The notes under the pieces were generated by a model. The model was not told the origin of the DNA. It worked only from the letters and a program-made list of their open reading frames with translations, and did no database searches. A stretch of DNA of 64,000 nt from Dyella tabacisoli (GTDB lineage: Bacteria > Pseudomonadota > Gammaproteobacteria > Xanthomonadales > Rhodanobacteraceae). The stretch is from the NCBI RefSeq assembly GCF_003350925.1, contig NZ_KZ857176.1, forward strand, positions 62,001-126,000, in the 5' to 3' direction. Within the stretch, counting starts at the first letter, position 1; the number at the start of each line of letters is the position of its first letter. Position numbers and translations under genes: made by a program. Below, piece by piece: positions 8,306-16,494 of the stretch.

Positions 8306-10003
8306 ATGCGTGGTGCGCGGCGCTCAGTGCTGGCATGGACGCTGGCAATGTTGGGTTTTGGATATGGCGCCCATGCGATGGCAAAGGAATCCGTTGCGAT
8401 GGTACGAGAGCAAACACAGCCATGCGTGGCGGTAGTGGAAGGTGACATGGATAAGTTGCGTAAGTCTCTGCAAGGGCCGTTGCGACCGTTCGAGAAATGC
8501 CCCAACAGCAGTTACACGCTTGCTTATATCGCCACGGATGAGTTGGAGCAGGATCAATGGTTGGTGTTTCGCGAACTGGTGCCTCCCCAGGATCGCGCAC
8601 GACTAAGCGAGATGCGCCTGCTCCGTTTAATCTATCTCGCCCCGAACCAGATGCCGTCGACGGAGTCGTTGACGGTGATCGAGCAGATGCTGGAAGAGGG
8701 CACTCTTACTGTCGAAGATGGGCAATTCTCCTGGCCGAGCGTCGGTCGCCTGCTCGAGATACTTGAGCTGGAGCCGTCCCGAGTCACCTCCGATCAAAAG
8801 GCGCAGGTCGCTCGGATATTCTTTGAACGGATGCTCAGCAAGGCGCCAGCGGAGCGCGAGGCGAATTTGTCCAGCCTATGGCCTGGTCTGCTGCACCTGC
8901 CCGAGCCGCAGTTGCTTACCGCGTTGCAATCGCTCAAGTCCAAGTTTGGAGCTTTCAATCCGAGCAACGAGGCATGGCAGAAATCACCGGATATCGACTA
9001 TCCGCTGAAGAGCGCCGATGTAGCGCGCGCGATCACCGGAGGGGTTTCCAATGAGGTGGTGTTGGCGATGGTCGACCTGCGCCTGCCGGCGCCGCCGGAC
9101 GATCGTGCCTGGGGTGCGGCGATCGACAGCGGGCGTGTGGATCTCATCGCGCTGATTCTGAAACGTCACTACACGGTTCCGCTGGAAAACGATCACGGAA
9201 CATGGCGAACGCCGCTGCTCCAAGCGGCCCAGGCGTTCGCCAAGAAAGCTGACGGGCGTGCGCTGGACTTGCTGCTTTGGGCATCACCGCCACCACCCTT
9301 GAATCCCGAAGTGGCCGACCGTGTGCTCAGCATCATGCTGTTTGCCAGTGCAGAGGCACCGGCCGAGCAGCGCTGGCGTTACGTCGACCGCATGGTTGCG
9401 CTAGGTGCCGATCCTGGCCGGCTGTTCAACGACAAGGACGTCGCGATGAACGGTTACAACATCATCGACCTGATCCACTATCGACCGCAGGTTGCGATGG
9501 GCTTATTACGCCACGGCTTGAGTCAGACCGTGCCGCTGCAGCCGGCTCGCGGCAATCTGTTGAGCAACTACCTCATGGTCAAGAGTCCGGTCAGCAATGA
9601 GCCACCGAGCATGGAGCTGATAAAGGTCATGCTTAAGCAGCGCAATACCATCAATCTCTACGATGCCGGGGTAGGGCATTTCCCGCTGGAGCTTGCGGTG
9701 ATGAACTATTCACCGGAATTCGGCCGGGAGTTTTTGCAGTTGGGCGCTGATATCAGGGCGCGCGACCCCAACGGCTACAACCTGTTGACCCGAGCCGCCG
9801 CTTACGGCTATCTCAAGTTAGTGACCTTCTTGCTCGATGCCGGCGTGGACCCGGACGAAGCATCGGCCGACGGTATGACTGCACTGGCTTTCGCTCAGTG
9901 CAAAGGGCGCCACGAGGTGGTGGATCTATTGTTGCAGCGGCATGCGAAGGCATCCCCGGCCACGATCGATTGCCATGGCGCAGGGCGTGGCGGGAACAAG
10001 TGA
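8306..10003 (+). CDS. Exported ankyrin-repeat protein
   Basis: The reading frame is open from a GTG at 8234, but the ATG at 8306 gives a normal signal peptide (MRGARRSVLAWTLAMLGFGYGAHAMA), so I choose it (565 aa). A TTG at 8297 is an alternative. The N-terminal half is helical with no known motif. The C-terminal half has ankyrin-type repeats: FLQLGADIRARDPNGYNLLTR followed by AAAYGYLKLVTFLLDAGVDP and DGMTALAFAQCKGRHEVVDLLL, with weaker repeats before them. Ankyrin repeats bind proteins, and in this setting the partner should be periplasmic; the adjoining beta-lactamase-fold gene is one candidate. Partner and role are unknown. Confidence 0.8.
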   Translation: MRGARRSVLAWTLAMLGFGYGAHAMAKESVAMVREQTQPCVAVVEGDMDKLRKSLQGPLRPFEKCPNSSYTLAYIATDELEQDQWLVFRELVPPQDRARLSEMRLLRLIYLAPNQMPSTESLTVIEQMLEEGTLTVEDGQFSWPSVGRLLEILELEPSRVTSDQKAQVARIFFERMLSKAPAEREANLSSLWPGLLHLPEPQLLTALQSLKSKFGAFNPSNEAWQKSPDIDYPLKSADVARAITGGVSNEVVLAMVDLRLPAPPDDRAWGAAIDSGRVDLIALILKRHYTVPLENDHGTWRTPLLQAAQAFAKKADGRALDLLLWASPPPPLNPEVADRVLSIMLFASAEAPAEQRWRYVDRMVALGADPGRLFNDKDVAMNGYNIIDLIHYRPQVAMGLLRHGLSQTVPLQPARGNLLSNYLMVKSPVSNEPPSMELIKVMLKQRNTINLYDAGVGHFPLELAVMNYSPEFGREFLQLGADIRARDPNGYNLLTRAAAYGYLKLVTFLLDAGVDPDEASADGMTALAFAQCKGRHEVVDLLLQRHAKASPATIDCHGAGRGGNK

Positions 10004-10025
10004 TCCACGCAAAGGCATACTCGCG

Positions 10026-10313
10026 TCATAGCAACAGCAGCCCCGCGATTGGAAGCAAGCCAAAGACAACGGTTGTCATTCGCAGCGCCCTGGGATGGTG
10101 ACGAAGATGAAGGTATCCCAGCCAGAACACGGTGACCAACGGCACGAACCCGAGTACCGCAAAGAGCGCAATGCCAGTGTCCCTGCCACCTTCAAAATTG
10201 GATGTACCTATAAAGAAGATAGACGACACGCCAAGCGACACCGGTACTGCGGCAACGAAACTGCATAAGAAGTACATGACCCGTAAGGCAGTACTCGGCG
10301 GCCGTTGTTCCAT
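10026..10313 (-). CDS. Small three-helix membrane protein, unknown function
   Basis: 95 aa with three hydrophobic segments (about residues 11-35, 46-66 and 76-95) and a His-rich loop LHLRHHPRALR. It is almost entirely membrane-embedded and ends in PIAGLLLL. The first 38 codons and the upstream region are duplicated 1381 bp away (11576-11780), where the copy is truncated. That this copy keeps an open frame while the other decays supports it being the functional one. It is convergent with the ankyrin gene. No family recognised. Confidence 0.6.
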   Translation of the reverse strand: MEQRPPSTALRVMYFLCSFVAAVPVSLGVSSIFFIGTSNFEGGRDTGIALFAVLGFVPLVTVFWLGYLHLRHHPRALRMTTVVFGLLPIAGLLLL

Positions 10314-10410
10314 AGTGATGTCCCGATAAGTGATGTCGCAGAGTTACCAGTATGCCTTGGTCGCCTGATGTGACGACGCGTAGGTTGGGGTGAGCAAAGC
10401 GAACCCCAAC
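10195..10410. repeat. Copy 1 of a ~210-bp direct duplication
   Basis: 10195-10410 matches 11576-11780 at a constant offset of 1381 until about 10360, with roughly nine in ten bases identical by eye, then an 11-nt deletion in copy 2. It covers the 5' end of the membrane gene, its upstream region and one REP arm. The two copies flank the SnoaL-like gene. Confidence 0.85.
10380..10410. repeat. REP-type element arm (GTAGGTTGGGGTGAGC family)
   Basis: GTAGGTTGGGGTGAGC, short spacer, GCGAACCCCAAC; internally palindromic (TTGGGGT...ACCCCAA). The same element occurs at 11750, 16340/16400 and 33545/33609. Confidence 0.8.
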
Positions 10411-10434
10411 GTTGCGCGACATTGGGCATCACAG

Positions 10435-10590
10435 CAAGTCTCAAAGACATGCATGTTGGGCGTCACGACGAGTCCTGACATGACGGCAAGTCTCAAAGGC
10501 ATGCATGTTGGGCGTCACGACGAGCCCTGACATGGCGGCAAGTCTCAAAGGCATGCATGTTGGACGTCACGACGAGCCCTGACATGACGC
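10435..10590. repeat. Tandem array, three copies of a 52-bp unit
   Basis: Units start at 10435, 10487 and 10539 with CAAGTCTCAAAGRCATGCAT and contain GTTGGRCGTCACGACGAG and CCTGACATGRCG. Copies differ at a few positions. There are no unique spacers, so it is not a CRISPR. It sits between REP-like fragments (ACGTTGGGYATCAC), suggesting slippage expansion of a palindromic intergenic repeat. Confidence 0.85.
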
Positions 10591-10736
10591 AACGTTGGGT
10601 ATCACTTCGTTCAACCCAACCTACGGTAGCCGCCCAAGCCGCATCAGATGGGTAATCGGTTTAGTCTATGTGACTTCATGCACGGGCATGTGGCATGGAG
10701 GCGGGGCATGCTTCGTATCACTCTTAGGATGGGGCT

Positions 10737-11477
10737 ATGCGCATGCGATCGCTTGGGTTTCTATGGGTCCTGGCTGCACTGAGTCCACTCTCGTCCGCGC
10801 GAGCTACCGAAGCGCCGAAGCCATTGCGTGATGAGCTGTTGCAGATCACACAAGCGCTAGTCGATGCGATTCCCCTAGGGGACAAGGCGGTATGGGAACG
10901 TGTACTCACCGACGATGCCGTCATCATTGATGAATTCGGTCGCGTTGCGCATAAGGCCGATACGGTGGCGTCCATGCATCCCTTTCCGGCGGGCCTTTCA
11001 GGCAGCATCGAACTGCGCGATGCCCATGCTCAGTTGTATGGCGATACGGCGATTTTGCAGGTGGAGGAGTACGAGCGTGAGGCTGTATTCGGACAGAACC
11101 TGGTGGTTCGTTATCAGTCATTGCTCACGTTTGTGAAGCAGTCAGGCATGTGGAAGCTTGCCGGTTACGAAGACGTCACTTTGCCAACCGCCCCGCCGAA
11201 GCTGGCCGTTGCCGACCTTGTGCTCGGCGATTACAGCGGTACGTATCGCTACGCACCAGACCGCAGTTGGAAGGTAAGCAATAAGCAAGGCGTGCTCAGC
11301 TACGTCACTAAGTCCGGCGGGCGGGCGAATGTACTTGAGCCCATCGCGAAGGATGTGTTCATGAGCAGTGATGACGAACGGAACCTGTTGATCTTCCGCC
11401 GCGACGAGCGTGGAAAGGTCAGTGCGCTTCTCGAACGGCGCAAGTTCAACGACCTGCGTCTGACTAAGGAGGTATAG
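10737..11477 (+). CDS. Exported SnoaL/DUF4440-like protein
   Basis: 246 aa with signal peptide MRMRSLGFLWVLAALSPLSSARA and the ribosome site AGGATGGGG just before the ATG. Residues about 30-140 follow the NTF2/SnoaL-like DUF4440 pattern: LLQITQALVDAIPLGDKAVWERVLTDDAVIIDEFG, then HAQLYGDTAILQVEEYER and SGMWKLAGYEDVTLP. (Each string is a part of the domain and not one motif.) A second beta-rich domain, about 150-246 (LVLGDYSGTYRYAPD), resembles the lipid-binding-like C-terminal domains of such periplasmic proteins. Members bind small hydrophobic ligands or act as isomerases; no catalytic claim can be made. It is flanked by the two copies of a 210-bp duplication, so the gene may have moved in or been bracketed by a repeat-mediated event. 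Confidence 0.75.
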   Translation: MRMRSLGFLWVLAALSPLSSARATEAPKPLRDELLQITQALVDAIPLGDKAVWERVLTDDAVIIDEFGRVAHKADTVASMHPFPAGLSGSIELRDAHAQLYGDTAILQVEEYEREAVFGQNLVVRYQSLLTFVKQSGMWKLAGYEDVTLPTAPPKLAVADLVLGDYSGTYRYAPDRSWKVSNKQGVLSYVTKSGGRANVLEPIAKDVFMSSDDERNLLIFRRDERGKVSALLERRKFNDLRLTKEV

Positions 11478-11535
11478 GCGCTGAATCAAAGACAAGGAGT
11501 ATCCGCATCAGCAGCAGGAAAAAAAGAGGCTTTCT

Positions 11536-11694
11536 TCAATGAGCGTGGCGGCGCGGCCACACACCTGATGCTCCGAAATTGGATGTTCCCATAAAGAAGA
11601 TGGACGTCACGCCAAGCGACATAGGCGCCGCGGCAACGAAACTGCATAAGAAGTACATGACCCGTAATGCAGTACTCGGTGGCCGTTGTTCCAT
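11536..11694 (-). pseudogene. Truncated copy of the 10026-10313 membrane protein gene
   Basis: From the ATG at 11692-11694 the first 38 codons match the intact gene closely (MEQRPPSTALRVMYFLCSF, then SLGVTSIFFMGTSNF). The sequence then diverges completely and stops at 11536 after 52 codons. Two of three membrane helices are missing. Read as a duplicated and broken gene fragment. Confidence 0.75.
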
Positions 11695-11780
11695 CGTGAT
11701 GTCCCGATGGGTGATGTCGCGGAGTTACCAGTATGCCTTGGCATCTTGTGTAGGTTGGGGTGAGCCTAAGTGAACCCCAA
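11576..11780. repeat. Copy 2 of the ~210-bp direct duplication
   Basis: Partner of 10195-10410. Its left boundary at about 11576 is where the truncated membrane gene loses similarity, and its right end is a REP arm at 11750-11782. Several degenerate ACGTTGGGYATCAC units continue to about 11885, as they do after copy 1. Confidence 0.8.
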
Positions 11781-12022
11781 CCCCAACGTTGCACGACGTT
11801 GGGTATCACGGCGAACCCCCAAGGCACATCAAGTTGGGCATCACAGCGAGCCCCAACATTACGCCACGTTGGGCATCATTTCGTTCGACTCAACCTTGCT
11901 GCTTTGTCGCGGTATTCAACGGCGGTGATCCAGGTCAGAATGGCGGCGGAAACGTTGCGCAGGGTGTGACTTTTCGGATCATGCTCGTGACGAGTGGCGT
12001 TTCCTGCCATAGCTGTTGATAC

Positions 12023-12126
12023 TTTTTTTCGGGCCACCTTTCAGGTGGCCCTCTCAAAGGGAGCGCGTAACGCTCTCGCAGTCGAAGTCGCAGTCGATTT
12101 GAACGGCAAAGCCCCTGGCTTTGCCG
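12023..12126 (+). promoter_or_regulatory. Structured leader before the lectin-toxin gene
   Basis: A T-run (12023-12029) is followed by three hairpins: GGGCCACCT/AGGTGGCCC (12031-12051), GAGCG/CGCTC (12061-12075) and CGGCAAAGCC/GGCTTTGCCG (12104-12126). They lie 70-170 nt before the ATG at 12199. The T-run precedes rather than follows the first stem, so this is not a standard terminator on the plus strand. A regulatory leader is possible; no known riboswitch class is recognised. Confidence 0.4.
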
Positions 12127-12198
12127 AGGTACTTACTCGCCTGCAGGCGCAGTGGCGCATCAGGCTGACCAAGCCATCGAGAGAAGGGGGGAGCACTC

Positions 12199-13941
12199 AT
12201 GTCATTTGAGCCAGTTATAGGGCAGTTCTATCGGATCGTCGCGAAGCATAGTGGGAAGGTCGTCGAGGTCCATCACAACAAGGTGGATCGCGGCATGCCG
12301 ATTCAGCAGGGCGACTGGGTCGGTGGGGAGTATCAGCAATTTCAGTTCAATCGGACCGGGCAGTACTACAACATCGTAGCCCGCTTCAGTGGGCGGAGTT
12401 TCGATGTGCCGGGCGAATCGTCGGCCGATGGCCTGGGCATAGTCCAGTGGGACAGGCACGACTACTCGGTCAATCAGCAGTTCGAGTTCCTTCCTGCGGG
12501 AGGCAACGCGTACTACATCGGCGCGCGGCACAGCCAGAAGTTTCTCTGTATGAAGGACGGTGGCAAGGACTATGGCGTGCCGCTCGTGCAGCAGGTCTGG
12601 ACCGGGGGGGATCATTTTCAATTCTCGTTTGTGGCGTGCGAACCGTATGTCAGCGCGCGTGCGTTACGCGAGATCGTGCTTCGCGGTTCGGATCCGATTC
12701 GCGACTCCGTCCTGGCGCTTACTGGCCTGATTCCCAAGGCGGGCGGCGGTGTGAAATTCCTTCTCGGGCTGCTCTGGAAAGACTCAGGCGGAACCCTGAT
12801 CGAGCAGGTTCGCGACTACGTGCGCAATGTCGCGAAGCAGATGATTGACGAGGAGTACCTCAATAACCTCGCCAAGGACATGGACGGAATCAAGAACGTC
12901 ATCAAGCAGTACACGCAGGCAACATTTGGTGGGGACAAGGGTCAGTGGATGACCTCTATGTTGCAAAAGCTCGAAGCATCGCAACCCTACTATTTCGATG
13001 AGCGCGCCCCGGAGAAAACACTTCCGCACCTCCTTACGCTTGGCACGATGCATCTCTCCGCACTGCGCGAACGCTACGACGATTTCGAAAAATTATACGG
13101 AAAGAAGCCTGATAAGCCGGAGGTATTGCTTAAGGATCTGCAAGATCGCGTTACGCTTTACGTCAATGGGGCGAAGACCGCACGAGAGAAGACGCTGGAA
13201 TGGCGGTTGAAGTACATCGAGTTTTCGCAGAAGGTCACCTATGTCAACGGGCATCCGCATCACGACGTCTTCATCGTCGAGGACAGTTACGACGGCTTTC
13301 GCTACGTTGCCGACGCGGGCCAGATTGATCGCAGCCGTGCCGAAGGCACGGAGGTCTTTGAAGAGCGCAAGCGTCAAGTGAAGGAAGCCTTCAACGCGGA
13401 ACTTGATATGCTCTTCGGTCCCGCGCTGGTCTGGAAATACATTAACCCCGCACTGACGGTAGTGCCGAACACCGTGCGTGTGACTTCCGCTTCAGGGCTT
13501 TTCGGCGCGAAGCGAGGAACAGCGTTCGGCGGTGAGAGGCTGGCTGTGGCAAACATTCCGATCAGCGAAATCGGGATCAACCTCAATGCTGCGGGCGATC
13601 GCGTGCTGGGATTGCATATCGCGCGCGGCGCAGGGGGAGGCATGAACACCTGGGGGGCCTACGCGTCACCTGGATCGTTGCGACGCCACACCTTCGGCAA
13701 GGGCGAGTTCGTTACCGCTGCGTATGGCAATCACGGCGGTCCGGGCGACCCGCTGTACTCGCTCTACTTCGTCACCAACAAAGGGCACATCGTCGGTGGT
13801 GGGCGGCGCGATATAGGCAAGCAGTGGGGGAGTGAGGCACCGATCGGAACAGACACCTTGTTTGATACTGTTTTCGGCTGGGCCAGTAACGATCGGATCG
13901 AAGGTCTTGGCTTCAAGTGGAGCTACGCGCGGAAGGAGTGA
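12199..13941 (+). CDS. Putative pore-forming toxin: ricin-like lectin, delta-endotoxin-N-like and jacalin-like domains
   Basis: 580 aa, no signal peptide, start ATG preceded by GAGAAGGGGGGAGCACTC. Residues 1-150 form a beta-trefoil of ricin type with repeated QxF elements (YQQFQFNRTGQYYNIVARFS, NQQFEFLPAGG, GDHFQFSF). Residues about 155-350 are amphipathic helices (IRDSVLALTGLIPKAGGG, LIEQVRDYVRNVAKQMIDEE, MDGIKNVIKQYTQATF) like the helical N-terminal domain of Bacillus Cry delta-endotoxins, which inserts into membranes. Residues about 430-580 look jacalin-like (GEFVTAAYGNHGG, LYSLYFVTNKGHIVGGG, DRIEGLGFKWSY). Two sugar-binding folds around a helical bundle suggest glycan-targeted pore formation, perhaps against eukaryotic hosts or predators. 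The domain calls are mine by pattern; the middle one is the least sure. No immunity or secretion gene adjoins. Confidence 0.7.
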   Translation: MSFEPVIGQFYRIVAKHSGKVVEVHHNKVDRGMPIQQGDWVGGEYQQFQFNRTGQYYNIVARFSGRSFDVPGESSADGLGIVQWDRHDYSVNQQFEFLPAGGNAYYIGARHSQKFLCMKDGGKDYGVPLVQQVWTGGDHFQFSFVACEPYVSARALREIVLRGSDPIRDSVLALTGLIPKAGGGVKFLLGLLWKDSGGTLIEQVRDYVRNVAKQMIDEEYLNNLAKDMDGIKNVIKQYTQATFGGDKGQWMTSMLQKLEASQPYYFDERAPEKTLPHLLTLGTMHLSALRERYDDFEKLYGKKPDKPEVLLKDLQDRVTLYVNGAKTAREKTLEWRLKYIEFSQKVTYVNGHPHHDVFIVEDSYDGFRYVADAGQIDRSRAEGTEVFEERKRQVKEAFNAELDMLFGPALVWKYINPALTVVPNTVRVTSASGLFGAKRGTAFGGERLAVANIPISEIGINLNAAGDRVLGLHIARGAGGGMNTWGAYASPGSLRRHTFGKGEFVTAAYGNHGGPGDPLYSLYFVTNKGHIVGGGRRDIGKQWGSEAPIGTDTLFDTVFGWASNDRIEGLGFKWSYARKE

Positions 13942-13967
13942 GGTTAGAGAAACTCGGCACAAGCAAC

Positions 13968-14031
13968 GGCCGTAAGCGGATCTTGCAGCTAAGCCTGTTT
14001 GCAGGCTGGCGCGCAACGTCCGCTTGCGGCC
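13968..14031. repeat. Cruciform-like inverted repeat
   Basis: Outer arms GGCCGTAAGCGGA (13968-13980) and TCCGCTTGCGGCC (14019-14031) pair with one G-T wobble and enclose an inner stem AGCCTG/CAGGCT (13992-14007). No T-run follows, so it is not an evident terminator; it may still shield the toxin mRNA 3' end. Confidence 0.55.
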
Positions 14032-14055
14032 ATCGCCGATAGCACGGCGCAATCC

Positions 14056-14089
14056 CCTGACCTTCGACACTGCCTGACCTTCGACACTG
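14056..14089. repeat. 17-bp perfect tandem duplication
   Basis: CCTGACCTTCGACACTG occurs twice head to tail (14056-14072, 14073-14089), about 90 nt before the M13 peptidase start, where a promoter or operator would lie. A tandem operator is possible; not demonstrated. Confidence 0.5.
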
Positions 14090-14180
14090 TGTAACCCCAC
14101 ACCCCGCAGCCTATCGTGACAAGCCATAGCGGTATCCGGCGTTGTGCCTGCCGGGTTGTCCACGTTGCGAGAAGGTATCC

Positions 14181-16313
14181 ATGACCAAACCCTATCTGAA
14201 GCCCATTACCGTTGCGGTAAGCCTGGCTTTGTCGTTGAGCGCCTGCGGCAAGCACGAAGCCGCAGCGGAACAATCCACGCCAGCCAACAGCACCAGCACC
14301 GCACCAGCAAAGGCGGCCAGCGTCGCCGTTGCGGCCACAGCAAAGAGACCGTTCGACGTCAGCGAGCTGGATAGCAATATCGCTGCTTGCCAGGACTTCA
14401 ACGGCTTCGTCAACGCCAAGTGGGTAGCCGCCAATCCGATTCCCGAGGACCGCAGCGGCTGGGGCGCCTACGATGCGCTCGCCGAGAGCAGCCTCAACAC
14501 CCAGCACGATATCGTCGATACGGCCAACAAAAACGCCGATCGTGCGCAGGCCGGCTCGATCGAGCAGAAGATCGGCTGGCTGTACCGCTCGGGCATGAAC
14601 GAGGACGCCATCAACAAGGCCGGCTTCGATCCGATCAAGCCAAAGCTGGACGCGATCGGCAAGCTTAAGTCCGCTGCCGACGTAATCGACTACATCGACC
14701 GCAGTTTCAGCGAGGGTGACCAGCCGCTATTCAACTTCGGCGCCAACCCGGACTACCAGGACGCCAAGATGCAGATCGGCTACGCCAGTCAGGGTGGATT
14801 GGGTCTGCCGACCAAGGATTACTACAGCGACCCGGCATATGCCGATATCCGCGTTGCTTACGTTGCCTACATCGCCAAGTCGTTCCAGCTCACTGGAGTG
14901 CCTGCGGATGAGGCGAAGACACAAGCCGACCAAGTGATGAAGTTCGAGACTCAGCTCGCCGCCGCTTCGCTGTCACTGGTGGAAGAGCGCGATACGAAGA
15001 ACCAGTACCACTACGTCACCGTAAAAGAGGCCGACAAAGTCACTCCGCACTTCAGTTGGCAGAAATTCTTTAGCGCGCAAGATCTGACCATCAGCAACGG
15101 CTTCTCGCTGACGCAACCGAAGTTCTTCGCCCAGATCGACAACATGCTCGTCGGCACGCCGGTCGCCCAGTGGCAGGCCTATTTGCGCTTCCACGCAATC
15201 GATGGCGCGGCCAACGATCTGTCCGAGAATTTCCAGAATGCCAAGTTCGCGTTTTACGGCCAGGCCCTGTCGGGTCAGCCGCAGCAGAAGCTGCGTTGGA
15301 AGCGCATGCTCGGCACCGTCAACGGCGACATGGGCGAAGCTTTGGGCCAGCTCTACGTGGCCAAGATGTTTACCCCTGAGGCGAAGCGGCGCGCCGAAGA
15401 ACTGGTCGATAACGTGCGCAACGCGCTAAAGGCGCGTATCGAGAACCTCGACTGGATGAGCGACCAGACCAAGGCCAAGGCCATCGCCAAGTGGGACACC
15501 TTTCTGCCGAAGATTGGCTACCCCGACAAGTGGCGCGACTGGTCGGGTCTTGAGATCAAGCCGGACGACTACTACGCCAACGTCAAGGCGGCGGCCAAAT
15601 TCAACTACCGTTACGACATCGGCCATATCGGCAAACCCACCGACCGCAAGGAGTGGAGCATGACGCCGCAGACGGTCAACGCCTATTACAGCTCGTCCGA
15701 CAACACGATCAACTTCCCGGCCGCCATCCTGCAACCGCCGTTCTTTGACGCCACCGCCGACGATGCGATCAACTATGGCGGCATCGGCGCAGTGATCGGT
15801 CACGAAGCCAGCCACGGCTTCGACGACGAAGGCAGCCAGTTCGACGGTGAGGGCAACAACAAGAATTGGTGGAGCAAGGACGACCTCGCCAAATTTAACG
15901 CGCGCACCGACAAACTGGTGCTGCAGTTCAACGAGTACGCCCCGATCAAAGACAAACCCGACACGCACGTCAACGGCAAGCTGACCCTGGGCGAGAACAT
16001 CGCCGATCTGGGTGGCCTGAACGTAGCCTACGACGCACTGCAGACAGCGCTGAAAAAAAGCTCGAAAGATCCCGCACAAAAAATCGACGGCTACACCGAG
16101 GATCAACGCTTCTTCTTCAACTGGGCGCGTATTTACCGCTCAAGCATGCGCGAGAAGAAAGCCCTGCTCTACGTCAATACCAACGTGCACGCACCGCCCG
16201 CCATGCGCGTGATCGGCGCGCCGTCGAACATGGAAGCATTCGCTGCCGCATTTCAGTGCAAGCCGGGCGATACGATGGTTCGCTCGCCCGACAAGCAAGT
16301 GAAGATCTGGTAA
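14181..16313 (+). CDS. M13-family zinc metalloendopeptidase, lipoprotein (neprilysin/PepO-like)
   Basis: 710 aa from the ATG at 14181 (GAGAAGGTATCC upstream); the earlier in-frame ATG at 14142 would spoil the lipoprotein signal. The signal ends in LSLSAC, a lipobox that predicts lipid attachment at Cys18 and cell-envelope location. The zinc site is HEASH (His541, Glu542, His545) with the third ligand in GENIADLGG (Glu605), the M13 signature. Conserved substrate-binding strings such as NAYYSSSDNTINFPAAILQP and PHGTD-like regions (here the end NTNVHAPPAMRVIG) agree with the family, and C-terminal CKPGDTMVR is typical. It should cleave oligopeptides outside the cytoplasmic membrane. Probably monocistronic; a REP pair lies 27 nt downstream. 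Confidence 0.93.
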   Translation: MTKPYLKPITVAVSLALSLSACGKHEAAAEQSTPANSTSTAPAKAASVAVAATAKRPFDVSELDSNIAACQDFNGFVNAKWVAANPIPEDRSGWGAYDALAESSLNTQHDIVDTANKNADRAQAGSIEQKIGWLYRSGMNEDAINKAGFDPIKPKLDAIGKLKSAADVIDYIDRSFSEGDQPLFNFGANPDYQDAKMQIGYASQGGLGLPTKDYYSDPAYADIRVAYVAYIAKSFQLTGVPADEAKTQADQVMKFETQLAAASLSLVEERDTKNQYHYVTVKEADKVTPHFSWQKFFSAQDLTISNGFSLTQPKFFAQIDNMLVGTPVAQWQAYLRFHAIDGAANDLSENFQNAKFAFYGQALSGQPQQKLRWKRMLGTVNGDMGEALGQLYVAKMFTPEAKRRAEELVDNVRNALKARIENLDWMSDQTKAKAIAKWDTFLPKIGYPDKWRDWSGLEIKPDDYYANVKAAAKFNYRYDIGHIGKPTDRKEWSMTPQTVNAYYSSSDNTINFPAAILQPPFFDATADDAINYGGIGAVIGHEASHGFDDEGSQFDGEGNNKNWWSKDDLAKFNARTDKLVLQFNEYAPIKDKPDTHVNGKLTLGENIADLGGLNVAYDALQTALKKSSKDPAQKIDGYTEDQRFFFNWARIYRSSMREKKALLYVNTNVHAPPAMRVIGAPSNMEAFAAAFQCKPGDTMVRSPDKQVKIW

Positions 16314-16339
16314 GCCTTCAATCGCCCGAAGCGGATGTC

Positions 16340-16432
16340 GTAGGTTGGGGTGAGCGCAAGCGAACCCCAACACAGCGAAACTCATCAACATCACGGCCTT
16401 GTTGGGGTTCGCTTGCGCTCACCCCAACCTAC
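16340..16432. repeat. Inverted pair of REP elements (33-bp perfect arms)
   Basis: GTAGGTTGGGGTGAGCGCAA and its continuation to 16372 is exactly complementary to 16400-16432, with a 27-nt loop. Directly after the M13 peptidase gene, it can form a very stable stem that would stop 3' exonucleases or end transcription. Confidence 0.85.
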
Positions 16433-16494
16433 ATCGTGAGGCTTGGCATTCCAGAGTTTATCGATTACAACTGCGGGGAATCAGGGGAGGGGCA

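Noticed and set aside
10435-10590. Tandem 52-bp units as a CRISPR array
   Set aside because: The units are continuous repeats with no unique spacers, and no cas genes are present.
12023-12051. T-run plus hairpin as an intrinsic terminator
   Set aside because: The T-run lies before the stem on the plus strand, and the minus strand shows A-run after the stem, so neither direction fits.
11994-12209. 71-codon frame leading into the toxin gene
   Set aside because: It overlaps the hairpins and the toxin start, has no ribosome site and no recognisable sequence.
15426-16106. A 226-codon frame antisense to the M13 peptidase
   Set aside because: Shadow frame of a well-supported gene with catalytic residues on the plus strand.
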